DNA of 64,000 nucleotides from Antedon bifida (Eukaryota; Echinodermata; Crinoidea; Comatulida; Antedonidae): NCBI GenBank assembly GCA_963402885.1, contig OY727093.1, positions 27,403,409-27,467,408 on the forward strand, read 5' to 3'. The notes under the pieces were generated by a model. That model made no database searches, was not told the origin of the DNA, and saw only the letters and a program-made list of their open reading frames with translations. The position numbers and the translations under genes were made by a program. This document shows, one piece after another, positions 12,101 through 22,200 of the stretch (its first letter is position 1; every line of letters begins with the position of its first letter).

Positions 12101-15100
12101 TCAAGTACTATGCCATTGATAATAGTATCAGATCACCATTGGATAAATCCATTGTTGAGCTTAGAGATCATATCACAGAGGTAGCTAAGAATGAACCATA
12201 TATGGGAAAGAAGATGCCATTGAAGTGGTTGAAATTCTTGCATGAAGTTGAAAAATTACGTGCTAAGCATAAACACTCAATTACCTTTAAGCAGGTAAGT
12301 ATACTAGCTGTGTGTATAGGAAATCCACTAGCGATCAAAGGAAAATAATGTATTTGGCAATTTGTATTAAGCACTTTTGTAATAAAAAGAAGAAAAACTA
12401 GATAAAACAAACTAATCTAGTTCCTTCCCAAACTTATGCATTTCATGTTATAAATGTCTATTCAGTTGTTTTGTTTATTAACATTTTAGGTAACCAAACT
12501 AGCTTCCAAGTGTCATATCACTAAACAGGATCAATTGTTTGCTATGTTGCATTTTCATCACGACGTCGGAAACATCGTTTATTACGGAGAACGAAACACG
12601 CCAAATAGCGACCTCAATGACATCATCATTCTTATACCGCAATGGTTGATTGACATTTTCAAGCTAGTCATCACGGTTAAAGATCCTTCAAAACAAGTAT
12701 GAAGTTTAGTTCAATTTTTCAATTTCAATTTTTTTTCAATAATTTTGTTTTATTTTCTGTGTTTCAAGTACTGATATTGGTGTGTTGTTTCAGTGCAACA
12801 TGCATTTGATCATATGTTTTTAGCATAGTAGTATTTCATTAAATATATACTTACAGATCATGCCTGGTAAAAAAAATATGTATTTATTTTGTGACATTAC
12901 GCGAATGCTTATCAATATCTTGTTATCTTTATACAACAAGTATGAAGTTTAGTTCAATTTTTCAATTTCAATTTTTTTCCATAATTTTTTTTTATTTTCT
13001 GTGTTTCAAGTACTGATATTGGTGTGTTGTTTCAGTGCAACATGCATTTGATCATATGTTTTTAGCATTGTAGTATTTCATTAGATATATACTTACAGAT
13101 CATGCCTGGTAAAATAAAATGTATTTATTTTGTGACATTACGTGAATGCTTATCAATATCTTGTTATCTTTATTTTCAATATGGGTCAAAATATTAAATA
13201 TGATGACCTCTGTTGCTCTTTTATTTTGCCAAGTATATCCCTCAGAAACTGAGCAGTTAGTTTATTTTTTTTAGTATGCAGAGTTTAGAAGCTCTTGGAG
13301 AAAACTTGACGAAGAGGGTCTCCTGGAAGAGAGACTACTTAGACGTATGTGGCAAGACTTTCTTGAGATATTTGAAGCACTGTTACAACTAATGCAGAAA
13401 TTTGACTTATTATGTGTCAAGACTCCATCTACTCAGGTAAAGACAGGTTGATAGCAGTAGTTCAATTATTATTGTTTTGTTAGTATCAACTTGATTTTTC
13501 TAGTTGTTCCTGTATCAATTTACAGAATTGTTTTGAAAAAGCCCAACCAGTATCTGAGCAATATTGGAAACCTTTCTTTAGTCTCATCACAGTTAATTTT
13601 AACAAAAATTAATTTCATTATTTGACATTTTTGCAAAAGGTAACAGGTGTTGAAGGCGATCGGCTCTTTTATGTGCCATCACTGCTGAAGAAGAATGAAG
13701 GTGACGAAATGGTGTCACTTGATAGACTGACCAAGTCAACGAATACTGCAGTATTCTACGTTGACTTTGATGGTTTCCTACCTGAAGGATTGTACTATCG
13801 ACTCATAGTTAGAATCGTGCATTGGTCACAACAGAGGTCACGTGATAAAGGATATGATCCTAGACTCTTTTACCAGCAGGTGAAAGTATACATTGATCAG
13901 AATCATGATGCAATCATCAGAATCTTGCCTGAAAGAAGATCTTGTATCCAGGTAGGCTAGGAGTGTAGATGAATGTTTTTAAATCCGATGTTGTTTTTAG
14001 GACTGAACATCCAAAATTATTTCTTTGGATTCGAAAATCCAATTCAAACATTGCTAATATAGCCTACATGAATATTAGTAGTATGATTAAGAAGCTTCTG
14101 CAAATGGAAAAAAATAAACTCTACTTTAGAATGTCACAATAATTAAGTAACTGGCTTCAATATTCAATCCATTCTCTGTGTCATATATTTTGTTTCTATA
14201 TATTTTTTTGTCTGTATAGGTGGTTATTTACCGACTTAAAGTTGGTGATGAACAGCTTGAACCATCCCCACGTGTCTGCAAAGAGGTGTGTATTGGGTTA
14301 AAGCTTCTGTTATATAAATGTTCGGGAGTATAAATTGAAAATGAAAAGTATTTAACAATAAAAAATGTAGACTGCATGTAAAGGCATTTTGTGTGTATGT
14401 TAGCTTAAACCAAACAGTAATATATCAATTCATTATCTTGTATTTCTGATTTACAGGTACATAAACTCATTGAAACAAACCTACAGGACATTGGCCACAA
14501 ATGGATGAAACGTGTTGTTTTTACATTCTGTGTTTTGTGCAACGTTTGTCCAATTGAAAAAATCCACTTGCACAAACTTGAAGAATGCCTAGAGTCAACG
14601 CCTCGCTGTGGACCAGATGGTGGAATGGATACTAGCAGAATCAGATGTTTGTTTGGAAAGGAGGAAGAAAATCCAGGTACAAAAAAAAGAAATAATTACC
14701 TAGTATCAAAGGAGAAAGTAGCTGGAAAATATAATTTATTGCAACACTTATTCCTTTCCCTTTTTGGATATAAGTCAAAATGTATATATCCAAAATAATA
14801 ATTAAAAAACAAAACTATAGTTATGTTGTATGATTCCGTTAATAAAAAGAAATGAGAATCTGAGAAAGACTATTCTATACTGTATTTAAATGATATGATA
14901 CAGTGTCTCATACGTCTTTCAAATTTGAAATCTACAAATCCTTGGTTTAGTTTAGTTTATTCGGTTCACTCAAAACATAACTTTGAAAAAGCACAAGACA
15001 ACAATATTAATAGAATGAACCGAGGAATAACCCAAGAAAGTTTAAAAGAAAACTTATTTCCATTGGGGTCCTCTATCTTTCCATGATAGAGGCAACACGT

Positions 15101-15583
15101 GTGACACTGAACTAAATTTATTTATAATACTAGACACATAATGCTATTTATGTGCAGATACAGTACTGATAAGTCAAAAACTACTTCATGAATAAAACAA
15201 AAAGTATTTGTATTATTTCAGCATGCGAAGACACGGCACAAGTAAACTCAAATGTTCCACCATTTCTGCGATTTCTTATTGGAGCGTACAAAGACATCAC
15301 TTCACCTATCCTATCATTTGATATCATGATGCAGATTTGTGTTCGCCTGGACCCTCTACGCTCAGATGAATTTAACGATTGGCGTGGTGTAGCCTGTAAG
15401 GTTGGCTATGATTGTTATATCGACTACATGAAGGATATGATGAAAAGTCCTACTATGTGTGTAATGCAAGGATGGTCTGAGCAAGGTTTGTCATTAGATG
15501 ATTTTAAGAAATGTATGATTGAGATGAATCGTCATGATGTTGTACGTTTAATTGAGGAACATCTTTCAGGTAAAGAAGAATGA
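2594..15583 (+). CDS. Gene A: DED-DED-Roc-COR-Death domain protein (5' exons outside window)
   Basis: Eighteen exons: 2594-3117, 3383-3418, 3857-4013, 4836-4936, 5715-5806, 6667-6760, 7037-7089, 10629-10674, 11027-11205, 11517-11624, 11759-11938, 12034-12294, 12490-12696, 13275-13436, 13640-13951, 14220-14285, 14457-14676, 15222-15583 (TGA stop). Their sum, 3160 nt plus two nucleotides of a split first codon, gives about 1053 residues with no frame break. Domain order: two DED-like death folds, Roc GTPase, COR, Death domain. The family's role is inferred as a GTP-dependent scaffold for caspase or immune signalling. The first exon enters in phase 2, as in genes B and C, where it follows a microexon array; gene A's array must lie left of the window. 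An in-frame ATG at 2586 overlaps the acceptor and could be an alternative start, giving 1055 residues. The intron after 6760 has a GC donor. This copy looks functional. Confidence 0.88.
3857..4013 (+). CDS. Gene A exon: Roc domain G1 (P-loop)
   Basis: Begins VPLEVLARGQ and ends with GQERVGKTSLTKAFTGQP. GxxxxGKT is the Walker A/G1 motif that holds the nucleotide phosphates. The preceding 36-nt exon (3383-3418) is a short linker, 12 nt longer than in genes B and C. Phase 1 in, phase 2 out, identical in all three paralogues. Confidence 0.9.
4836..4936 (+). CDS. Gene A exon: Roc switch I (G2)
   Basis: Encodes FNATEEVTDGIEASLSCTI followed by a stretch ending NWKPSQNK. TDGIE matches the T-x-G-I switch I signature of Roc domains, with the Thr expected to coordinate Mg2+. 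The usual DxxG does not follow within the next 30 residues; five further exons intervene. Confidence 0.8.
5080..5676 (+). mobile_element. Non-autonomous DNA transposon, hAT-like ends
   Basis: Ends GGGTGGATCCA and AGATCCGCCC are inverted relatives, as in many hAT elements. Inside, a unit with caaccatgg(t) and aatttcc(g/a)(g/a)ggacct recurs. It is absent from the matching introns of B and C. No clean target duplication was found. Confidence 0.5.
5715..11100 (+). CDS. Gene A exons: charged insertion inside the Roc domain
   Basis: Exons 5715-5806, 6667-6760, 7037-7089, 10629-10674 and the start of 11027-11205 encode a Lys/Glu-rich stretch placed between switch I and DFAGQ. Units such as EIVRTVADKIVKDILQNKRE and EEVFKRVENILKRKKR repeat a V...V..IL.xK+ pattern, suggesting duplicated amphipathic helices. 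Exon 7037-7089 is about half the length of its equivalents in B and C (101 and 98 nt). Exon 6667-6760 ends at a GC donor (AAAG|gcaaga), where B and C have gt. Confidence 0.75.
5885..6390 (+). repeat. Minisatellite in gene A intron
   Basis: About 30 variants of ttcatttcttagcata, about 15-16 bp each, lie between exons 5715-5806 and 6667-6760. Not present in B or C. Confidence 0.9.
7429..10449. mobile_element. 3-kb foldback element with long inverted arms
   Basis: The outer about 430 bases (from ggttgaaaaaattgcaacag) recur as the reverse complement ending at 10449, at roughly 85% identity. Further pairing continues inside (7857-8240 with about 8880-9300). The right arm is interrupted by later insertions (9313-9682 and about 9690-10020). 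Small open frames in the arms mirror each other, so they reflect the palindrome rather than two genes. Lies in gene A's intron between 7089 and 10629. Confidence 0.75.
9313..9682 (+). mobile_element. MITE nested in the foldback element
   Basis: Ends taccgcatttatttgaataaa and its inverted match tttatccgaataaatacggta. An inverted relative lies at 54104-54420. Confidence 0.7.
11027..11938 (+). CDS. Gene A exons: Roc G3 to G4
   Basis: Exon 11027-11205 ends IWDFAGQDLYYITHQ, the DxxG switch II in the WDFAGQ form typical of ROCO GTPases. Exon 11517-11624 continues with MFLVSRAIYIICFNLCHDLN. Exon 11759-11938 contains IFIVGTHRESLPGN, in the position of the base-binding NKxD/THxD motif, with Glu replacing the last Asp. 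Exon 11517-11624 runs two codons further than in B and C because the gtaagt donor has become acacag and gtacat is used instead. Confidence 0.85.
12034..14676 (+). CDS. Gene A exons: COR domain
   Basis: Exons 12034-12294, 12490-12696, 13275-13436, 13640-13951, 14220-14285 and 14457-14676. Recognisable COR features are LKWLKFLHEVEKL, then LASKCHITKQDQLFAMLHFH, then IPQWLIDIFKLVITV, and later the second half with FYVPSLL, VDFDGFLPEGLYYRLIVRIV and IRILPERRSCIQV. COR normally mediates dimerisation and couples to Roc in ROCO proteins. A Cys-rich stretch (CVLCNVCP ... ECLESTPRCG) closes the block. Confidence 0.85.
12693..13170 (+). repeat. Tandem duplication of intron sequence (period about 243)
   Basis: The segment from aacaagtatgaagtttag at 12693 is repeated from 12936, including the end of the upstream exon and its donor. 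The second donor copy is a decoy without an exon. Confidence 0.85.
14935..15090 (-). mobile_element. LINE-like 3' tail, inverted, in gene A last intron
   Basis: Reverse complement of the 178-410 family: tttagtttagtttattcggttc ... gaggaataacccaagaaa ... attggggtcctc. Confidence 0.5.
15222..15583 (+). CDS. Gene A terminal exon: Death domain and stop
   Basis: About 120 residues. ICVRLDPLRSDEFNDWRGVA, then a Gly-Tyr turn, SPTMCVMQGW, LSLDDFKKCM and RHDVVRLIEEHL follow the helix pattern of Death domains (the L-D-WR-LA and R-x-DVV signatures). TGA at 15581-15583. It would be the homotypic interaction module for a downstream adaptor, by family analogy. Confidence 0.85.
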
Positions 15584-16744
15584 GCAAAGTAGAATCAAGG
15601 ACAAACAATAACACAGTTATGTAGAATCAACTTGAACTTAAATCAAAGACACAGTTTTTCGAAAATTACTTAGATCTTGTTTAAAATAGATGCTTGAATC
15701 GAGATACATATTTTTAAAGAATCTTGATATTGAATGATACATATTATATACACAGCTTTAATATTTAAATGTATTGTTCAATGAATTTTATCATACTGAA
15801 ATAAAACATGAAACTAAGCAACTACTGTACAAATTATAATTTTAATGATAATAATAAAACAAGGTACTGTAAGACAATATACTGAACAATTCAACAAAAG
15901 TCATTTTTGTAGACGAAATCAATGAGAGTAACGGCCCTGATTAAGTGAACTTACTTGATCAGACCTTGTAATACCGACACTCATTTACATAACAAACTTT
16001 GATTATGATAACTATTAAGTGAAGTGAACTTACTTCTTCAGACCTTAAGATAACGACACTCATTTGCATGAAAAAAATTGATTATGATAACTATTATTTC
16101 TTACCCAACATCATGTATATTATCTAAAATGTATAACTTGTCTCAATCAACAATTGTATGCATTATATTTCTATATCAGTTTAAATACGCAAATAGTAAA
16201 AATTGTATTTTTTTCTCAAGGATATTATCACCCATTACTATACAGTATTGGTAAGTAATTTAACCAGTTTTTTGTATCTGTAATCTTTCATAACCATTTT
16301 CATGTTCTATATGTTTTAATGTGTTCATTCCATTACTTAATTACTGTTCTAATAACTTGACTAAACTGTAAGGTCAGTTGCACTTTCCTCTTTTGTTTCA
16401 CGAGTAGTTTTTGTACGTCAAAAACTTGTTTTTGTATTTGTTAAATTAAGCAATAGAGTACTCATAACATTTAATCATATTGCTATTACTAAGTACAAGT
16501 TCAGTAACCAATATCTTTATAATCAATAGCTTTAGGAAATTCTGAAACTTGTTGCAAAATGTTTAATGTAATATTTACCTTTGAACAATACACATTTTCT
16601 TAATCTGCACTTTTTACAGATTTTGTCATTTTTTGTAAATATTTTGCGTGAATGTTTGTAGTTAGGTTGCACCAACGATTTGTCTTTCATTTTACATACC
16701 ATACGTGTATAATAACCATGCAATTTTCAAATCAATGTTAAAGA

Positions 16745-17068
16745 TGTATTGTCCCCCTGAAAAATAATTGTTAACAAAATTTTTTTTGAATATGCCATAT
16801 TAATGTAACATAATAGTTATTGGATCGAAAAAAAAATGTATTTACCTGAAAAAAATGTAATTTAAAGCAAAAAATGGCCAAATTGTCTGCCAGACAGTGG
16901 GTTTTTGGTTGAATTTAACCATTTATTTAGTCAATTTATAGGTGAAAACATTATTTTTTTAAATTTTTTTTTCTATGGAAGTGATTAACTTTATTAAAAC
17001 TACAAAATAACATATTCAAAGTCTGATTTAATTAATCTTCATTTTTCATGTTTTTGGGGGACAATACA
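16745..17068 (+). mobile_element. MITE with TGTATTGTCCCCC inverted ends
   Basis: TGTATTGTCCCCC at the left and GGGGGACAATACA at the right are a perfect 13-bp inverted repeat. A TA just inside each end is compatible with a Tc1/mariner-type target. Missing from the gene B flank. Confidence 0.7.
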
Positions 17069-17205
17069 GTGTTATTGTGTATGAATGAAGGTTAAAAGTA
17101 AATACTCAGTTGGCAGCTGAGTTAGTTTTGCTATTTTTTTTTATTAATAATTAGTTAGTATCTAACAATAATTAATTATTTTTTAAGATATTTATCTACT
17201 AATCC

Positions 17206-17211
17206 AATAAA
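17206..17211 (+). promoter_or_regulatory. Candidate polyadenylation signal, gene A
   Basis: AATAAA in a context (caataaagatt) kept after gene B as cagtaaagatt at 36891. A nearer AATAAA at 15800 is the alternative. Confidence 0.4.
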
Positions 17212-17725
17212 GATTAATTACTTGTGATTTGTTACATTGTTTGTATTATTATGTGTTTTTTTACATGGTTATTTTGCCCCGATCCTATGCCTGAAGTACA
17301 TATTCTAAGGGCGTAGACTGGATAAGTATGTGAACTAATATAAAGATTAGATTAAATTATTCTTTTCACCTTATACCCCCCGATGTGAACTGAGTGAACG
17401 TTCACGTCCTCTCTCTCTTTATTTAAAAGGCTTCCAATCAGCCTCTGAATTTAAAAGGCTTCCAATCAGTTGGATATAGGTAATACTGAGGCAAGCCTCT
17501 CTTTGCATCAATGTACACAACATTGTTTTGACAATGAAATTAATCTATATTTGTTTAAATGAGCGGGGAGGCGAGGATTATTAATGAACAATCGTGATTT
17601 TGTTGTCACCAAACGTTAGAGGGATACACTTACTCAACCGAGGAATGTTTGTTATGGCGTAAAGGTTTGTTCATTTGCATGTAAACAATACGTAGTCAGA
17701 TTCATGATACTTTCAACAAGGCGAG

Positions 17726-17733
17726 TATAAATA
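17726..17733 (+). promoter_or_regulatory. Candidate TATA box of gene B
   Basis: TATAAATA stands about 580 bases before the leader donor at 18310, within the segment 17700-18310 that replaces the downstream flank of gene A. Only the match and position support it; no transcription start is visible. Confidence 0.35.
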
Positions 17734-17959
17734 AGTCTTTTCTATATGGTTACAATCGGAAATTAGTGAAAACACGAAAATAAACAAAGTCAAGGTACGA
17801 AAAAGTTTGTGAAATAAGTCGTATTTAAGTTGTATTCGACATAAGCTTTCATTTCATAATATTTTCTCCCTACACTCACTAAGAAACAATCGGCCATTAC
17901 TGTGGGTAAACATCACAGAATCGACTCGAATAAAGTATATACTGTAATCGACAACTGTG

Positions 17960-18309
17960 TGGACGAATTGAACCAAAACGGTTGTTATAACTTGTATTTT
18001 GTCAATGCTTGATCAACCGATACTACAAGATAACTCCAATAAAGAATTTATTGGTTTTGTCTGCCTTGTTTATTTCTCGAATGCACTCTCTATATGATAC
18101 TGCATCCCTCTACTCATTGGTTTGAGTTCGTTTGATTTAGTGACTTAATCTTGGTTTTATTCATGTTTGTTATATCTTTCTGTCAGTCAATTGTCTTGTT
18201 AGACTGATCACACAAGGATTAACGTGTCTTATACATAGGCCTAGGTTTTCTGTCTTCTTGCGTGATCAACAAATATATACAGTTTTTTTCTTGGAAAATA
18301 AGATTCCAG
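17960..18309 (+). other. Probable 5' UTR first exon of gene B (left limit unknown)
   Basis: Ends at a strong donor (attccag|gtaagtatt). The same ...accag|gtaagta context occurs before gene C (38856). It would splice to the acceptor ctgtag at 19170, giving a leader 19171-19191 ahead of the ATG. Only the donor end is supported. Confidence 0.5.
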
Positions 18310-19170
18310 GTAAGTATTTTATTATCCTCATACCAAAGTGTATTCAATGATCTTGTTACTTTGCCATTTAATTTTCAAAATTATGCAAGTATATTTAAAT
18401 GTTGTTATTATGAGCATGCTTATTGCTAAAAACAAAAAATGACAGTTGATACTATCCACACGCATTGAGAGAAAAATAGCAAAAGTCAGCCATTACGATT
18501 GGTAAAACGTGACAGTTTCTCTGACTCAAAAGACGATTGAAACGACCATATGTGTAGTATGCAAAAAAAAAACCCCACACCAGTTGTTGTACAGTAACTT
18601 TATCAATGCTAAATCAACCATGCAATATCAATAGGCAATTGCAAAACGCAACTAGTATTTGAATAAGTTAGGCAAATTGTCATAGAGTTGCATTCATTGT
18701 ATCTGCCTTCTTGTTCATTTCCAGTGAAATATATACACGCATATTCGTGTATTTGTTTAATAGGTTCATTGTATAAGATTGTTACTGGATTTCTCATGAT
18801 ATTTTTGAAGTGATTTTTCTATAATTATCTGTTTGCGCGTAGTATTCCTGTACGAGACGTATGTTGTCTTCCTGTTCAATCCTCTCCATACGGTTTGACT
18901 TTTTGGATTGATAAAGTTTGTAATGGGCAAGTGACCTTTACAGTTACTTTTTCTGGCTGGTCATTATGCCATCGTTCCTACTGTTATTTGGATATGCTCT
19001 TTATAAATAATAGGACAAGTATGCTAATAATTATTATGAAAAGGTATTTGGTGTGCAATGTTAACACAGGGTTTCGTGTGAGCCAGATACAGCCTAGCGT
19101 CATTAGTGCCGTCAAATGGGCCTGCGTTTATGTACAATAACCGTTTTTTCTGTATTTTTTAAAGCTGTAG

Positions 19171-19229
19171 CTCAATCGTGGGCCGTAATTCATGGCATCA
19201 AATGTTTACACTGAAAAGAAAAAAGGAAG
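19171..19229 (+). CDS. Gene B start exon
   Basis: Acceptor ctgtag|CTC, then 21 leader bases, then ATG at 19192 and 12 full codons (MASNVYTEKKKG) plus two bases. Gene C has the same acceptor and the same ATGGCATC(A/T)AAT start at 40022, which fixes the start in both. Donor gtaata at 19230. Exit phase 2. Confidence 0.75.
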
Positions 19230-22200
19230 GTAATAATATTGTGATCAATAATATATCTATTATCTTGATCATGTTATATTATCTAATAATATATATCTAA
19301 GGTCTATTATCCTTTATAATTTAAAAATAATTAATTGATATTCAGAAATTGAATTTATTTGGAAATTGTATTATCAGTAATTATAGTTACTAGAGGGTGA
19401 GTGTACGTTTTCTGTCGAAAATTATTGTTATTGAAATTGCTTGACATTCGTACAACTAAACCTACTCAGTTTCACAGTGTCTTAGATGATTAATATCATT
19501 TTAAAGTATAGTATTATTATTCAAAGTGATTTTTTATTGGGGACGTTTTGGGCGTTTATTCAATAAATACTATCCTAATAATTAATACATTATTTAATTT
19601 AAACATCTTTTGAAACTAACTTCCGCGACAGAGTGGGCCGTTTCGAGAAGGAAGACGTTTTAGACGGCTTGCAACATGGGCAGACGTATCCCGGTCCTAA
19701 CAGGACACAGATAGCCCACAGTTATTCCTGCCAGCTTACTCAATAAAACTCGGCTATCGGAATTTCACTCGATTTTAAACAAAAGGTCTTATCATCAGAT
19801 CTTGCTATGTAATTTTATAATACTATTCCCCACAATATACTCCGATGCTTTACGGCGTATATTTAACTGGATCTTTATTAATTTGCAGTATAATTTTTAT
19901 TTTTTAACTACTGTACCTTCACACGCGCGGTCCGATCCAAAAGTAAACAAAAAACTAAAATGGATATAGCTACTAACGGCCAACTTAGTTGAAACCAGGA
20001 AGTTGCAAGGTGAACACCCGTGAACGGTGAACTCATCGTGAACCCGGAAATTACTTGAACCGCGCACAATTGAAGTTGAATTGAAAATCTACCTATGAAA
20101 TCAGAAATGTGGTGTTAAAGCTCAGGTACAGGCATGAATTTTAAATATAATATTTGGTTAATTGTACATAAATCAAATATTTGTAACAGAAATCAAGACA
20201 AAAAAACATGAATTTCTCTTAATATGGCCAAATACAAAATTTGGCAAAATTCTTCCATAAAAACCAGGAAGACTTTTTTTCAGTTAGGTAGTTAACCTAA
20301 TGTAATAACATGTCTGGTGACTCCCTATAAGGTGAAAAAAGATGGTGGATATGCGGTGGATAATTTTTGCTATAGCATGAAAATAAAAAGCTGAAGTTGA
20401 ATAAAAATACCAGAAATGTAATATTCAAGTTATATTACCTATGTTTAGTTATCTGATAACATTTTTTACCACACTGTTTATTTTTCATAGCTTTTTAAAA
20501 TGCCTCTCTATTTACAAAATTTGTGTACAAAAGAATAGAGATTTTACTGTGTAATTTGAACTATCCCCCCACTGATAAGAAAGTGCTTATTTTCAACAAG
20601 CTCGTGTAACACAAATAAAATCCCAAAAATTATGAAACATAGGGGAAACTATAGATCGATAATTATTGGAATGTATGAGCAATAGAAATTTTTTTCCCGC
20701 ACCTGGCCTTTAAAACCCTTTATAATATCTTGCTAAGAAATATGGAACAATATTTTAATAGTGGAAACTAATGTTATCAAATCTACGTTTCGCGGTACAT
20801 CTGAGATAGATAAGGTAGGTAACCAAGGCGGAGATTTGTCCCGAAGTTTTTCCATTGTGCTCGCCTATGTCAGAATTAACCATAATTTATATATAGATGA
20901 CGTATTGTAATACATCCAAACAATGTAAACAAATGTGTTGCTACCATTTACACATCGTCAAAATGTTAATTATAAATATAGAATAAGACAAAGAAAAATG
21001 ATTAATTTGATGAATAAAAGAAAAATGATGGTTATTCAGACTTATGTAAACATGTTAATTAAACTTAATACTTTTTTTACAGTGAAATCTTGACAGACGA
21101 GACTGAGTTAGAGTAAGTATAAACTTAAACTAAGTTTTCAATTTAATAATTAAAATCATGAATTTAAACAATGCATAACTATTCTGGCATTATTGATGTC
21201 AACATGTTTAATTAGCCTTAATACTCTTTTTAAAGAACTGACGGATATAAACATAAACTTATTATCTAAGCACATGGAATTTAATTTTAACACTTCGTAG
21301 AACATTTTTAATAGTACACATGAATGGACTTATCAAATAAAAATTGCAGTATAGAAAACTACTTGTGCTATTTTGATTTACATTTCGGTCTTTCAAATAA
21401 ATGTAATAATTTAAAAAAAGTTAATATATTATTACTTTTTAAAAACACAACACGTATCGAAGGAGTTAGCTTTAAAAGACAACTTGACCGAGGACCATAT
21501 TTTTACAACGTATTAGGGATGTACATATGATTTCAGAACAATCGCGAGATTAAGGATATCGTCGCACGCGCTCGCCGTACAGCCGTTTTCACTGTTGTTA
21601 ACATACAAGATAGATTGGTACCGTCACTTCAATTGCTAATTTGACCTGTATTAGGCTTAAATATTCCAAAATGTTTAGTCTGGTGTTTTGAAGAAACACT
21701 TCAATATCCAGATAGGCAAAAGAAACAAGAAAAAAATTCAACATTTATATTTTTTACGATTTATTTAAAAAGTGTGTTTACTAGAAATGTTCGCGCTTTG
21801 TGAGACTTAAAATATGGTCCTCGGTCAAGTTGTCCTTTAATGCCTCGCTATTGGAAACATAGTAAGTTAATCAAGATAAAATATTCTGTAAAATATGAGG
21901 GAAAGAAAAGAAACCCCGGATAATAGGATAAACAAGTACTAAGAAGAATTTACATTACTTATGTAAGCTTACTAATAAAACCTTAATAATTTGTTACAGT
22001 AAATGGAGTAGACAGCGAGAGTAAGTATAAACATAATTATCTGTATATTAATGCTATGCTAAAATGTGAAATGTATTACGCAACAGTAACAATTCAATTA
22101 TTTCACGAGCACAAAGAATAATACATGTTTTACAAAACAATTGAAAAACAATGAAGTATAATGAAATTTAAATTTAATGGATTTTTATAATATAATTATG

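Larger units (their letters stand above)
15584..17300 (+). other. Gene A 3' flank, probable 3' UTR
   Basis: Aligns in patches with 35649-36960 after gene B (for example aaggatattatcacccat). AATAAA occurs at 15800-15805 and 17206-17211. A MITE (16745-17068) interrupts it. No further coding sequence is seen. Confidence 0.6.

Noticed and set aside
18895-19140. An 81-codon open frame before gene B
   Set aside because: It lies in the promoter/leader region, has no counterpart before gene C and shows no recognisable domain.
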